The translations under genes were made by a program, and so were the position numbers. A DNA stretch of 64,000 nucleotides from Mesorhabditis belari (lineage: Eukaryota; Nematoda; Chromadorea; Rhabditida; Rhabditidae): contig CAUEEP010000743.1 of assembly GCA_958450365.1 (NCBI GenBank), forward strand, positions 6,857,501-6,921,500, given 5' to 3'. Every line of letters begins with the position of its first letter. The first letter of the stretch is position 1. The notes under the pieces are model-generated. The model saw only the letters and a program-made list of their open reading frames with translations. It did not search any database and was not told the DNA's origin. Of this stretch, positions 15,001 to 30,000 are shown piece by piece.

Positions 15001-18000
15001 AGATGTTTTCAGTCTCCGAATATTGTTATTCTTTTGTAATTTGATTGATAAAGTCTTAAAGTCAGTATTTTGGGAAGTGGGACAAATGCGACCTTTTTTT
15101 GCGCACCAGGACATTTGCGCACCTTTTTTTCGCGTTTTAAAAAAGCTCTAAAAAGCTAATATTAATCAATTTCTATTCCAAAAGTTGCTTTTCTAGGTTC
15201 TAGGTAATTTTAGGGCGTAGAATCGAAATTTTGACATATCAGAGCTTGTGGAAACAAACGGACGGAGTTATACAAAGAGAAAAATCGACAATTGTTTGTA
15301 ATTTGATCTAGCCGTTTTGTCTTTCAAATTGGTTATGTCAAACGCTCTGTTATGTCAAAATTTGAATTCGACACCCTCAAATTACCTAGAAAAACAAGAA
15401 AATAGTTCCTATTTAGTTCCTTTAAAGCTCCTTTATAGTCCCTTTAAAGCTCCTTTAGAGCTCCTTTAAAGCTCCTTTATAGTCCCTTTAAAGCTCCTTT
15501 AAAGCTCCTTTATAGTTCCTTTAATGCTCCTTTAAAGCTCCTTTAAAGCTCCTTTAAAGCTCCTTTATAGTCCCTTTAAAGCTTAAAACATTTGGAATAG
15601 AAATTGGTTAATATTAGCTTTTTAGAGCTTTTTTAAAACGCGAAAAAAGGTGCGCTAATGGGCAAGGTGCGGAAAGAAAGGTGCGTTGTATTTCTAGGTA
15701 ATTTTAGGGCGTAGAATCGAAATTTTGACATATCAGAGCTTGTGGAAACAAACGGACGGAGTTATACAAAGAGAAAAATCGACAATTTTCTGTAATTTGA
15801 TCTAGCCGTTTTGTCTTTCAATCCACACGCTCTGTTATGTCAAAATTAGAATTCGACACCCTCAAATTACCTAGAAAAACAACATTTGGAATAGAAATTG
15901 GTTAATATTAGCTTTTTAGAGCTTTTTAAAACGCGAAAAAAGGTGCGCTAATGGGCAAGGTGCGGAAAAAAAGGTGCGCAAATGTCCGGGTACGCAAAAA
16001 AAAAGGTCGCATTTGTCCCACTCCCGTATTTCGGTAATATTTAAAATAAATATTTTATTCAGCATACTGAATAATCCTAAAGCTTTATCGTATCTTAGAA
16101 AACTAAAAAAAAAAACGAATTCGGAAAATGAGCCCATCTTTAACAACTACATAAATATACAGAACATAGAAGTTGTGCACGTTTATTCGCCCGCAATCTC
16201 GAGGTTTTCTCGAAGTTGCGAGTTGCAGACACAGCTAGACTTCAAACAAATTCTTTATCAAAATAAATGAAAAAATATTTCAATGGAGAATTTTTCTACA
16301 ATTTTCTTTTTAACAAAGGACTACAAAAAAGTGTTTTTTTTTTTCATTTGACACAATGGGAAGATTTGCTTTCACTCGAATTCTTTCAACAAAATCGCTG
16401 GAGAAGGACACACTCAGCAACAATATTTTATGATTCTACAAAAAAAAAACGGCAAAGATTTAGCTCAATTAAGCCGACTACGGTGTCTACAGTCCCAGAA
16501 AAGAAAAATAGACAAACCTTCGGCCGAGTTTGAATCATCGTCGAATATTTCAACTATAGAGCTATTTTGAAGCTGTTTCTTTTCTTTTTATCTATTAGAG
16601 TGGTGCAAAAGAAAATGCCGATGGGTATCAGCTCTCATTTATCAGAAACGAGCGATGCTAACGGCATTATTTTTTTTAATGTTTTGTTCGTATCTTTGTT
16701 TGCGATTTATTTCGACCTTTGGATTTTTTGGTTGTTGTTTATTTTATTTTAAAATGCTTATATTTTTTATTTAGATCATGGTCGAGCTAGGAACAGCATT
16801 ACTATCGATGGTCGAGCTAGGAACAGCATTACTATCGATGGTCGAGCTAGGAACAGCATTACTATCGAGGTCGAGCTAGGAACAGCACTACTGTCGATGG
16901 TCGAGCTAGGAACAGCATTACTGTCGATGGTCGAGCTAGGAACAGCATTACTGTTTAACTTCAAAATTGGAAAGTCTGTTGCCATCGTTCCCATCCCATC
17001 GTTCTCTCTGTGCTGCTTTCGGAGATGACAATTTGTCTCTCATCACTGTCAGACTTGGTTTCAACGATTCCGAGAGGGAGACGAGGCTTTGGAAGATTAT
17101 GAGCACGGTTCGATGCCAGAAGTCGTGAACGAAGCCAAGCTGAGGGACGTTATTCAGGCCGATCCATGCCAATCTGCTCGAGATCTTGGGAAAATATTCC
17201 ATTGTGATCATGTCACCATCGAACGCCATCTTCACGCTATTGGAAAGAACAGTCGTTGTGGAAGATGGGTCCCTCATCAACTCAGTGATGCTAACCTCGC
17301 ATCCCGCATTTCCATCGCTGGCATTCTCCTGAATCGTGCAAAGAATAGCGGATTTCTTGATTCTATCGTGGCATCGGATGAGAAATGGATTGCATACGAC
17401 AATTACGAGATTATGAGCACGGTTCGATGCCAGAAGTCGTGAACGAAGCCAGGCTGAGGGACGTTATTCAGGCCGATCCATGCCAATCTGCTTGAGATCT
17501 TGCGAAAATATTCCATTGTGATCATGTCACCATCGAACGCCATCTTTTTTTTTGAATTTACCGTCAAATCGGCAGTTTCTTTTGCACCACCCTAATATTA
17601 TTCTTTTCTATTATTCTTATCTATCTTTTAGAAAAGAAAAGAAATATTATTCTTATCTATCTTTTAGAAAAGAAAAGAAATATTATTCTTATCTATCTTT
17701 TAGAAAAGAAAAGAAATATTATTCTTATCTATTTCTTATCTATCTTATCTTTTATCTTTTAGAAAATCCTTATTATCTATTATTTAGATAGATAAGAAAA
17801 AAAAAGTGAAATATTTTAGAGAGAATTCTCTTACCACTTGAATACGCAGCTGGACTGGCGACAGAATTCGCTTGAAGGGAGGTGTCAGCTGAAAAAATTG
17901 CGATTATTCTCTTGTTTATACGAATTTCTTGTCCAAAAATATAAAACAAGAAATTTTGGATTGTTTAATGTACCTTTAAAGGTACTAAAGAATGTAAATT

Positions 18001-21000
18001 TTGTGAGAAACTTGAAAAAATTTTCTGTTTTTTTCTTTGGACAAGAAAGTCTGTTTAATTTGTTTTTGCATTTGTTAGTGCAAAAGGATAGGAGAGGAGG
18101 CGAGAATAGAAAGATCAGTGGACAGAAAGGATTTCAGACAAATTTCAAACAGATATCGAACAGATATCAAGCAGAATTGCAAACAGAATTGCAAACAGAT
18201 TTCGAACAGATTTCGAACAGATTTCAAACAGAATTGCAAACAGAATTGCAAATAGAATTGCAAACAGATTTCAAACAGATTTCAAACAGATTTCAAACAA
18301 AATTGCAAACAAAATCGCAAACTTTTCTTTTCTTTACATGCTTAGCAAAGCGCCCGAAATCGATCGTTCTCAAATTGCGCATGCAAATTTGCTCCATTCT
18401 CCATTTTACAGCCAAATTCTTGTGCATATGCATGCTGCAGCACTTGGAACTGTACTGATGACAACGGGCGACGTCTTGGCGATGAGTGAAACGAGTGATG
18501 CGGCCGATACCGTGAACTGGACAGAGATTTGGGGATTTGATTCAAGTTTCACACATCACTTTCCACTATCATCTTGACTAAGAGTTTTCAAAAACAGTTT
18601 AATATAATCATTTTGAAACTCCTTATTGCATTACTTTTAAATGGATAAGTTATCGAGATAAAATCGGAGTAATTACACAGTAGATAGCTTGTGAATGACC
18701 GAAGAGCAATCGATAAGTTTTACAAAATATCGTCGGCGATGGGATTCGAACCCGACACCTCTAGCTTACTGGGCGAACGCTCTACCACTGAGCTACGCCT
18801 GCGCGAAACCTGGCAAGCGAGGGGAGGGCTTTATGCAAAGGGGAGGGCTTTATTACTGATTGACGAATGACATTAAAGCTCTATATTCTTAGCTCAAGAT
18901 CTTAGTGGAAAGAGGTGAAACCTGTGCAGCCATGTCGCGCCACCTATTGACAATTGAGTTCATTTTCATGTCGACGAAAAGAACCTATTGACGACTCGAA
19001 CCATGGTCACGACTTTGAGAATCTTCATGCGACATGAGAGAGCCGCCGCCGATAAACGACCTCTCCTTTTCCCGCGAACACTTTTCAGATGAATCTCTGA
19101 TAGATTTTCTTTTTTTGTTATTTCCATCTTAATTCGTATTCGAATCCTTTCAAATTTTCTCTAAAAAATCACCGCAAACACATAGAATTTCATTGAAGTG
19201 GACAGCTAGACATAAATAATGAAAAGAAAGCTAAGGGATCGCTACAAAAACGACAGATTTTATTCATTTCTTCAGCTAAATGATATTTATAATTGTAGAA
19301 ATGAAAGCAAGAGTTCACCAAAATAAAAGAAATATCTAAAGAGTAAAGAAATAAAGAGAACAGTAAACATTAGAGGCTTCTAGAGGCTTCTAGAGGCTGA
19401 AACTATGATCTTTGAAAGTTGAAATTGAGATTGAAATTGAGAAAAAAATCTTTGAAGAAAAGATATTTGATTTTTTTTTATTTCTAAAATGACCTGGTTC
19501 ATCAGCGATTTTTGGGGGTAACTGGTGTCGAAGAGAGGAATTTTTAAGGTGACGCACAAGTGAACGAGCAGTACTCGCTTCTTCAAGAGCTTTCCTTGCT
19601 TTTGCCACTTTTCTCTGATACAATTCGGACATTGGATCAGAGTGGGAAAGATCTGAAATCTATCATTTATTATTTATTATTAGAAACGAAAAAGATTTTT
19701 AGACTTTCTAGAGACAGCCTAGAGAACTAGAGTTTCTAGAGAACTAGAGTTACTAGAGAACTAGAGTTTCTAGAGAACTAGAGTTACTAGAGAACTAGAG
19801 TTTCTAGAGAGCTAGAGTTTCTCTAGAGAGCTAGAGTTTCTCTAGAGAGCTAGAGTTTCTCTAGAGAGCTAGAGTTTCTCTAGAGAGCTAGAGTTCCTCT
19901 AGAGAGCTAGAGTTTCTCTAGAGAGCTAGAGTTTCTCTAGAGAACTAGAGTTTTTAGAGAACTAGAGTGTTTTCCTCACGATTAATGCCTTTTTTTAAAA
20001 CGCACGCTTACGAAAAATTACCGTACTTTTAGTGGAAATTCTTGCAAAAAAATTGGCGCAAAAAGCACGAGTGCCGTCTTATATACGACGCCTTTTAAAG
20101 ATATTCAACCGTTCAACTGATTTGGTGGAAAATCCCCGTCAAATGTAAAGATATTCAATTTACTCGACGTGTAAAGAGGATTACTCGTAGTTACTCGACC
20201 AAAAAACGCCGATTAATCGAGTAAAGATTACTCAGGGAAATTTTACTCGAGTAATTACTCGCAATTACTTACTTACTCGTAATTACTTACTCGCAAGGAA
20301 CTATTAACTATTAACTATTAACTATTAACTAACTCTACTATTAACTGACCTTGTACAAAAGTTGTTTCTTCACTTTGCGAGTTCAGTTGACTTTCAATAA
20401 CTAATGTTTCAAAGCGTTGAATAAAGAAATCAAAAGTCAACGTTGTTTCGTCGGGTACCTTAATTGAAAATTTGAATTTATTACAAGATTTAGCCAACTT
20501 GTGTAGTCAATGTGTGAATGGCGTGGATAAGAAGAGGACGATCGATGATACAAGCATCGAATTGAGCTTCAAAACAAAGGCAAACAAGCTAAAGAAGTTA
20601 AAGTTAAAGATTAGTTAAAGAAGTTAAAGAAAAAGAAAGAAGTTAGTTAAAGTTAAAGTCTAGTTAAAGAAAAAAAGAATTAGAAAAAGTATTTCACTAA
20701 AGTAAAGTATAGTAAAGTAAAGTAAAGTAAAGTATAGTAAAGTATAGTAAATTATAATAAAGTAAAGTAAAGTAAAGTAAATTAAAGTATTTTACTTTTA
20801 GAGTTGTGCTGGGAAGTACTCGTAATGCGATAAGAGCTCGTTGTGCTACTTGAGCACTAGGATCATGAATGGAGACAACCATATGATAAAAGATCACTGA
20901 TAGAGTCGTTTGTACAACCTAGAACTTTTATTGATATCATATTCGTCGCAAAAGTTTTTTAGTATTTCCGTGTTTTTCAAAGCACCCGTACTTTCAAAAA

Positions 21001-24000
21001 ATGCGTCTTTGGTATCAAAAAATAGCCCTGAATTTCAGCTGTTTTTTGATACCTAAGCGAGGATTGTAGCATAAACCAGTGTCGAGATAAACTCATTCAA
21101 AGCTAGACTACGCAACACTCCACACCGTCACTATCTTTCGTATCCAAAAAAGCGTCTTTGGTATCAAAAAATAGCCCTGAATTTCAGCTATTTTTTGATA
21201 CCTAAGCGAGCATTGTAGCATAAACCAGTGTTGAGAAAAACTCGTTCAAAGCTAGACTACGCAACACTCCACACCGTCATTATGGGGGTGGGGTACTATT
21301 ACAGTATCTACGTTTGGTTTTTTTGTGGTTTTTTGTTTTTTTCGTGGTTTGTTTTTGTTAATCGTTTAAGCTGACCTTGTTTCCTTTGACTGGAGCTGGT
21401 TTCATCATATGAGCCAAGACATAGGCACGACCAACTAAAAGAAGTTTTGAGTTTTTGACTTTCACATTACCAGCATTAAATCTTGTCTCCCATCTTTCAC
21501 TTGTGAAATCCTTTGTCACAACTTTCCATAAAATATCTTCTCCAGCGGGAAAAGTTACACAATGAATTAGAAGGAGTGAAGCCAACTCTCCAACCTGAGA
21601 ACATTTGCAATACTTAATTTGACATTTATTTCTTTACTTACTTGAACAAAATCTGATCGTAAAAGTGTCCACATCTGTGGAACAAACATATGCTCAAGAG
21701 TCCAAATTAAAAACCTAAAACAAAAAATCAAAAAAATCTCCGTTTGATTAGATTTTACCCTCGATGCTCTCTTCTAGCATTTGTCAGTGCTTCACAATGT
21801 AAGCAAAGATATTTCAACGAGTTGAGCATAAAGCATTGAACGTCAGGATCTTTCTCTTGAAGTAGATTCTAGAAAACAAAGTAACGTAGTTTAAAAACAA
21901 AAAATCGAATGTCACTTGAAGTAAAGAATGGACGAGTTTGAGTTGAGCGGGGAGTTGATCGAGAGTGAAACGGAATCTGCCTACGGAAGTGTCCCAGAAA
22001 GCTGGTGGGGTGCTTTGTGGGAGTTGAGATGACTGATATGAATGTTTGTTCTTAACATTTGTCTAAAATTTACCGAGCTTGGAGTGCCACCCTTGCCCTC
22101 GATGAGTGTGGTTGTGATGACATGACATCCCTCTCTGCCCACATCGCTTTCTGTTAGTGTCACTGCTTCAGCCATTTCCATTTCGACCTAAAGAATGGAT
22201 TTGAAAAAATAATTTAGGAGCTTTTGAAAATGAGAAAGAGAATCATTTTATTTCTAAATCTTTTCTAAGCAAGCTTTCTTTTGATTCGTTTCTCATTTTC
22301 TGAATAAGATAAGCTCCTTTAATTGATTTACTATAGAAGTGCATGGGAAAGACAACTCTAGAAAAACTCTAGACAACTCTAGAAAAAGTCTAGACAACTC
22401 TAGACTCTAGAACTCTAGACTCTAGAACTCTAGAACTCTAGACTCTAGACTCTAGAACTCTAGACTCTAGAACTCTAGACTCTAGAACTCTAGACTCTAG
22501 ACTCTAGAACTCTAGACTCTAGAACTCTAGACTCTAGACTCTAGAACTCTAGACTCTAGAACTCTAGACTCTAGAACTCTAGACTCTAGACTCTAGAAAA
22601 ACTCTAGACTCTAGAAAACTATTGTAAAGTCTTTTCATTTCTTTTCGTACTTCTATTTATAACCAACAAATGTATCAATTCAATGGAAATACGAAAAGAA
22701 AAGAAAAAAAACTTTCTGAACAGCTATCATGCAGGAATTGATGCATTCCGAGATTTTAAAACTATATAAAGTTTACAACAGGAAACGAGGGGATGAATGA
22801 AAAGTTTATCAAACATTCTTTTTGAATTCTTTTGTGCGCAAGGGATTTGTGAACGAATGAGACAGATTAAAGGGAAATCAGAAGATCGAAATCAAGATCG
22901 AAATCGTTTCCCGTTTCGCTACAAAGTACAAACTTTTGACTTATCCTCCTTTCGTGAGATTTTCCTTTCTTCTCTCGATTGCTTCTGTTTCTAATCAATT
23001 TTAAACAATGAGATTCAAGTAATGCATTTTGAAATGTCATTATTTGCCTTACTCGAAAATCGATTTTTACCTCTTCTGAAGGCAAAATCCCGACACATTC
23101 ATCATCGTTCAACTCGACGACAGCTCCTGAATGAAATTGAAGACCCTCAAGGCCTTCTAATGGGCTCACTTGTGCACCTGTGTTCACTCCACTACCTAAA
23201 TCCCTTACTATAGCTTTACTATAGCTTTACTATAGCTTATAGGTGCATAAAAAGTCTACCAGGAGCTTGGGTGCCGGTTTGTTGTGTTTGTGGGGAAAGG
23301 AGTGTGGATGGTTGAGAAGTTGTCATCGAAATCTCATCTGGTACATCCAATATCATATCCTAAAAGCTTTATATCTTGAAGTAGATCTTGAACTAGATCT
23401 TGAAATCGACCTTTTTTTAATAATGGGGAATGACCCAGTGAATAATGGGAGAATGGATAGGAGAAGAAAGAGAAGGAAAAATTGATGACAATAAGTACCA
23501 TTATCTATTAGAAATAAGTAGCATTATCTATTAGAAATAAGTAGCATTATCTATTATCTATTAGAAAAGATATCCTCCCCGTTATTAGAAAAAAATTCCT
23601 TTGACTAAACCTATTTACCTCTGTCGCTTGAATTGCCATTTCTTTCTTCGGGCTTACCGCTTCAGCCAGCAACATCAACATCTGAAAACGTGGTAAAGAG
23701 CTTTAGAATATGTAAACCTGATGCAGGAAAGCAGCTTGTTGACAGGCATTGCAATCGGGAAACTCGTCCATTTCCGGATTTGAGCAACAATGAGGACCCA
23801 CATGAATCGGACAGTTCAATAATAAAGCTAATGTGTTAAAAAGTTTCTCTGATATATCCGCTAGATCATGAGTCGAAATCTCATTTAGACGTAACTAAAA
23901 GAAAAAATGTCTAGAGTAATGCAATGCATAGAGTAATGCAATTGTAGATCTTTATAGATATTGACCTGTAAGACAAGAATGTCGACCATTACAACGTGAA

Positions 24001-27000
24001 GTGAGACCTCATCAGATTCAAGATCATTCTCACCAATTGGAGGCAAATCCACAGCATTAAGCTGAAGAAGACAACCGCTGAAATCTTCTAAAAGCATCGT
24101 CAGCGGGATTGTGATTTCCATTTGTGAAAGCTGATGTAACCATTGCAATCCGTGAAAGATCATGTCATAATTCTTTGACAATAATTGCTTTGTCAAGAAT
24201 TCGAACACTTTTACAGTGTCAAACGGTAGTGGGCATAGGTCTGGCTCAAAGATTTTCGCGAGTAACACTTTCAGTTCACTCAAATGTTCTTCTTGTGCTT
24301 CTTCGTAGATGTACTGAAGCCATTTTGGAATCACGCGATTCCATGTATCAAATGAAATGATATCATAAGGCATTAGTGCAAGTAATCTTCCTAGAGCTTC
24401 TTTTGTTTGCTCTAAAGCTGGTCGATCATCAGAATCTGATGGAGCTGGGCTGAGTGTTTGAATAAAAACCCCGTAATGATTTTTGATTGCGAGATTTATC
24501 CACTCGCAGACGAAATCAGTTTTGAGTTGCTCAAGCGATTGTCCCATTGTATCATTTGGAAGCAGGGCTGTCGTGGCAAACCATTGAAAAACGGTGCTCA
24601 TCATGTAGGAGATGGCTTTCGGATTAGCTTCAATCGTTGGTGGAGTGAGTGCCGCCATTAGCCATACTCCAAATCTCGACAACATTCTTCTCTCATCAGC
24701 CATTCGATCTGAAAACCCTCACACATCACTAATACAATCAGAAATCTATTTAAAATCTATTTCAAATTATTTAAAATTATTTAAAATTATTTAAAATTAT
24801 TTAAAACTATTTAAAATTATTTAAAACTATTTAAAACTATTTAAAACTATTTAAAACTATTTAAAACTATTTAAAACTATTTAAAAACTATTTAAAATTA
24901 TTTAAAATTATTTAAAATCTATTTAAAACTATTTAAATCTATTTAAAACTATTTTAAAACTATTTAAAATTATTTAAAATTATTTAAAATTATTTAAAAT
25001 CCATTTAAAATCCATTTAAAATCCAATCTTGTTAATGAAATTCTAAAAGAAGCAAAGAAAAAAAGAAGAAAAAAAATGACCGATGTCTTTGCCCATTTGA
25101 TGTCCACCCTCGAGTTGTCGTAACCATTTCGGTCTTTTTCCCTCACCCTCTGATCCTAAAACAAAAAAAGATTGATAAGCTGATCAAGCATTAGCCTCAA
25201 TTCTGTTTAAAAGCTTTGAAAACATGCGTGAAACGCAAGCCAGCAGAGATTGATTAGTTCTCGAGTCGATTTCGGCCTCTCACTCAATCCTTCGCCGAAA
25301 AATCGAACTTACGTAAAAATTCACGCAACCACGCGTGGATAAAGTCTTTAGAAGTAAAAAAGGATTGGCTTTATTTGATGATTTGGATTAGTTAAGGAGT
25401 TAGACTGTCCAGAAAGTCCTTCTAGAAATTGGCATTCTGTTTGTAGACAAGATTTCAAAACAATCAGTTAAAAGACGACTGAGAAAACAAAGAGAGAATT
25501 AGATGGAATTTTCCAATGCCTAGAAAAGCCTATTAATTCCTGTTACCCTCAAGATGAGTAGCAGTTTCACGAAGAAGTTGAACAATTGCTTCAACCATAT
25601 CCCAGCATAGCTCGGCGTCACTCCAAACCACGCCAGATCCCTTTTGTCGGAAATGAGATGCATTTTCTCCTTGATGTTCATTCACAAGGCATTCCTTAAA
25701 ATCTCTTGAATGAATCTTAAGAATTCAAGAGATTTCAGTTCATAAACTGTTCAATCACAATTGTTCAATCTTTACCTGACACATTCTGATCGGCACATAT
25801 CCATTGTTTTTCGAGCATTCCACTGAGAAACATGTGCCAATCGCTAGACGAAATGTTGACTCACATCCCTAAAAGAATTCCTCACATTTTCCTATATTTC
25901 CTATATTATTTTGTTTTACTTTAACGTGCTTCAAAAATTGATGACATTTGAAGAGAGAAAAAGGAGCAATTTTCGAGTTCAGTTCCACAGCTCAGCTCCA
26001 CTTTATTGGTATAGCTTTATAGCTTTATTGGCTAAGAAAAACCTCTTACACACTTGCAGATATAGTAGTTTCTCTGCTTAGTCATTCAAAGTTAAAGTAC
26101 ATTAGCTTTAGTGTGCGATTGTTGGAAGTTTTCCCCTAAGGATTGCCCATCTACAAGTCATTAATTGTTCCGCTAGAAAGATGGGAGCAAAAGATCTCTT
26201 ATTATCTCTACGATTGGCCTTTTTATGGCCCCATTGGGGGCTTTGGTCGTTCCTTTTTCCCCCTTTGAAACCTTATTTTGACAGCTTCCATGTGTGCTTG
26301 TAGGCAATGGTTGAACCATGATCTCCAAAGGAACTTGTTTCTCGCTAAACACTGTGTCTGCACACCTGAAAAGTTTGCAAATGATTTTGCAAAGTTTAAC
26401 ATCACAATCTTACAGCTTTCTTCTAGTTTAACATCACAATCTTACATTCAAACGATTTTCTTCCATTTTCTTTCATTTTCTAGAAACTTCTTCATTCTTC
26501 ATTTTCTTAAAACTCATTGTTCAATTTTACTAGTTTATTTCTACTAGAGCTTTCTCGATCTCGCAAAGTCTCAAATTTTTCTTTTTTCCTTCAATTTCAC
26601 ACATTTTTAATGACTTTTTCGGAATCGAATTACGTGAGAGAGTGCAATTATTTGGGGAAATGTATAGAGAAGAATGAAAATAAACAAACTTTCGACAGAG
26701 AAATACCGGTGGAGAAGTGTCACCAACATTAGCACAAACAATCGGATCAAAGCATTTTTTGAGTCTGAAAAAAAAAGTGATGAGAGATTTGTAGAGCTTC
26801 TTTGCAAGATTTGTAAGCCTTTGCAAGATTTGTAAAGACTTACGCAGCTCCCTTTTCTGTACATTTGCTATTTTGACAGTTTAATGTGGTCCAAGCTGAA
26901 AGTAAATTAGAATAAATTAGAATAAATTTGCTTTTTTTCCTTTGCTTTACCTTGTACACGGTATTGAATCGTTTTTCGATGAAGCACATGCGGATTTGAG

Positions 27001-30000
27001 AAAGGCCAATAATGAAAAAGGAGATTCGCAGCAGAAACCCGGGATTCAGAAGTCCCCTAAAGAATTTAGTAGAATTATTTCTTTTGTTTAAAATCCTTTG
27101 TTATTCAAAGGATTTTGTTATTCAAAATCCTTTAAATAACAAAATCCTTTAAACAAATTTATCTCAAAGTCGTTTTGCAGAAAGACAAAACCTTTGCAAT
27201 AACGGCAATCACATCTCGATAAACCTCTTCACTGCATGACATCATTGCTTCCAAAATCCACGTGTGTAAACCTAAATGATTAGCGTAAAACGATTTCAAT
27301 TTCTTTCTTTCTTTACTTGGATCATTCGTGTTTTGTAAGACGAGCATGATACATCCAGGCACAGAAAGACGAATGCTCGTTTCATTACAAAGTGCGAATG
27401 GGAAGAGACAATCACCCAATACATGGACTATCTAGAAAAAAAAATGAATAACTGAATATCTTGGATTCATTTTGAGCCCTATTTTTATATATTAAAGATT
27501 AAATTTTCTAAAAAAACGTTTTCATTCATCAATTAGCTGAGAACGTAAGATTTTTTTAGGATAAAACTTGAACTGGCTTGAGTTTTGAATTGAGAAATTT
27601 AACGGCGCTGTTTTAAACGTTTTCTATCTTAGCAAGGCAATAGCAAGGCTATCAATAGTAAAGCTATCAATAGCAAAGCTATCAATAGCAAAGCTATCAA
27701 CAGCAAAGCTATCAACAGCAAAGCTATCAACAGCAAATCTATCAACAGCAAATCTATCAACAGCAAATCTATCAATCGTTTTGATAAACGGTTTAGAATT
27801 TCGATCCAGATCTCACTTGTTTATTAAGTTCACTCGGAAAAACTCCGATTTGTGAAGCAAGTGCAAGTGGGAGTTGTTCAATCGAATCGCGATCCAAGAA
27901 TAACATCAACGCCTTCATCGTGTCAAGAATCGCTTCGCCGACCGCTATAATAACGCTTTTTAAATCCATATCCACTCTAGTATTCATTTCAACAATCTCT
28001 TTCTTTTTTTTGTTGAAAACTTTATTATCCAGAAAATCTTTTCTCAAGTCTCCAGAAAGTCCAAATTTTCAGAGTCCTTTCCTTTTGCTTTCCAAATTTT
28101 CAGAGTCCAAAACCTTTCAGAGTCCGAATACTTCAATTATTTGGCTTTATAATTGACTATTTTTTTTACGATATTTGAAGCTTTCAGCGGTCAACTTTTG
28201 CAATTTGAATGCCTTGTTGTCCTGAAGTGATTAGTGGGATATGAGAAAAGAGTAAAAGAAAGGCCGTGGGAATGGCAAAACAAAATGTTGGGGATGAATG
28301 GAATGAGGATTCAACCTTACAACATTGTGTAAAAGAGAAATCACCTTGTTGTCCTGAAGTGATTAGTGGGAATACATCAAGCAAATTGACAATCGCATAG
28401 AAGAGTCCTAAGAAGTAAACTTTGTATACTTTGTTTGTGTACAATTTTAGTTTTTAGCCCTACCTGAGTAGTTCAAATTCGGATACAACGCCCATCTGGC
28501 TGGATCCATTGAGAATTTCTGACAAAAGTGCGCTTGTCCCGATGGGAAATCCTTGAGAAATCTAGAATTTTAATTTAGATTATTGTTGCTTCATTGTTGC
28601 TTCCTTTTTTCAAATGTTCCGGTCAGTTTTTGGTTTTTCTTTTGAAAGAAAAGACATTCGATTGGAATTTCTTCAACAAATTCGATTATTGAAAGCCCGA
28701 TGTCAGATTCCATGCAAATTTCGCGTCATTCCTTCTCTTTTATAGTCTTCTTTTTTTGCGAAATCCAATCACAAAGAAACTAATTGGGTAGAGAATAATC
28801 TTTTGCTTTCATCTTCCCAGAAAACACATTTGACTTTACTCCTTCATTTTACACTAATAAGCTCTCGCTGTTTTTTTTTGAGAAGATGCTAGAGTTTGAG
28901 GAGAAGATGCTTGAGGAGAAAATTCTTTCAATTGGAATGACAGGAAAGGAAAATGAGAAATCAAGTCAACACCGCTCATTAGCGAGGGAAGAGTCGTTTT
29001 TGAGATGGCGAAGAATTCTGGAAAACGCTGAGGAATAGATATTTGGATACCACTTGCTCTACTCAGCTCTTTTCTTTTTCTCATTTCGGTTTCTACCCCC
29101 CATTTCAAGCCACAAAATAGAATGCGTATGTCGAAGAGGACCAAAAAGAGGAAGAGATCGCATCGCGTGTCTCATTGTCTAGCTCCAACAAAAAGCTCCT
29201 AAAACCCAAAAACACAAAACGGCTCCCCAATTCCCTAAATTCGCTAAAACCCGATTTTCGGCTTTCTTTTTTATGAAACATATACAATTTCCAATTGATG
29301 TTTACTAGAAAGCAAAAAAAAGAAAACCAAAAAGAATTCTAATACTTGCGTCAAAGAGGTGTGAATCGAGGTGGAAAAAAAGAGAGTTGACTCTGGAAAA
29401 AAGAGAGTTGACTCTCAGACTCCGATTTGAATCAAAAAAGGAAATATTTTTTGATGAAAAGAATTCAAAAAACAAACCCAATAAGTGTTTGTTGAAAGTA
29501 GCGAAGTGTTGTGATGATTTCGGCATTTGATGGTGGTTGTTGATTTGTTTGAAGTCGTACTTGAAACTCGGAGAGTGTTCGAATCTTTGCTGAGACTAAA
29601 ATCACAAATCTTTTCACTATTAAAGTAATTAGTTTCTAGATTTTCACTCTACATGTGTAATATTTAAGTAGATAAGCCATATCGTTGTGTAGATTGGATT
29701 GAGTTGACGTGGTTCACTCTTGGCTCATTTCCAAACCAAACCAAAACCCCTAAGCAATGATAAATATGGTTATTAATTTAAAATAATGGCTAAACAATGG
29801 GAAGCAATGATAAAAAATGGTAGACAATGAGAAAAAATAGCTATTTACAATAGCTATTTATTTCAAAACTAGTAAAGAATTTTTGAGAATAATGGGAAAT
29901 AGTGGAGCTTAAAGTTTTCCATTAAAGAGTGAAAAGTGAAGACGCCGAAGAGGTGACTTTAAAGTGAAAAGTGAAAGCACAAAGAATGGAAAAGTGAAGG

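Larger units (their letters stand above)
18996..24708 (-). other. unc-79: unc-79 exons 15-30 (coordinate table)
   Basis: Coding segments: 23966-24708 (the largest, 743 bp, HEAT-like helical region), 23718-23894, 23619-23681, 23260-23359, 23071-23195, 22074-22187, 21916-22032, 21759-21868, 21642-21714, 21471-21594, 21376-21434, 20796-20918, 20499-20588, 20350-20458, 19494-19652, 18996-19094. Exon 30 is the weakest: it needs an AGAG acceptor, its neighbourhood contains alternative in-frame continuations, and it encodes a Ser/Gly-rich linker. All other junctions agree in phase. The introns carry satellites at 24.75-25.02, 22.35-22.62 and 19.7-19.97 kb. Confidence 0.85.

Noticed and set aside
18342..18577. 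GC-richer stretch open in multiple frames, considered as an extra unc-79 exon
   Set aside because: No frame fits the phases of exons 30 and 31 with good splice sites, and none resembles the family; left as unexplained.
18731..18802. Functional tRNA-Thr(AGT)
   Set aside because: C at position 33, a broken anticodon stem and poor T and acceptor stems argue against function.
20281..20340. Possible CRISPR-like or telomere-like array among the short repeats
   Set aside because: Units are head-to-tail without spacers and do not match TTAGGC; they are simple satellites.
23633..24661. Several plus-strand frames of 60-80 codons
   Set aside because: They are antisense shadows of unc-79 exons 15-17.
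28213..28238. A duplicated microexon of unc-79
   Set aside because: Skipping it gives an exact-length match to the family (GQQ followed by AVGEAIL); the copy has GC in place of the GT donor.
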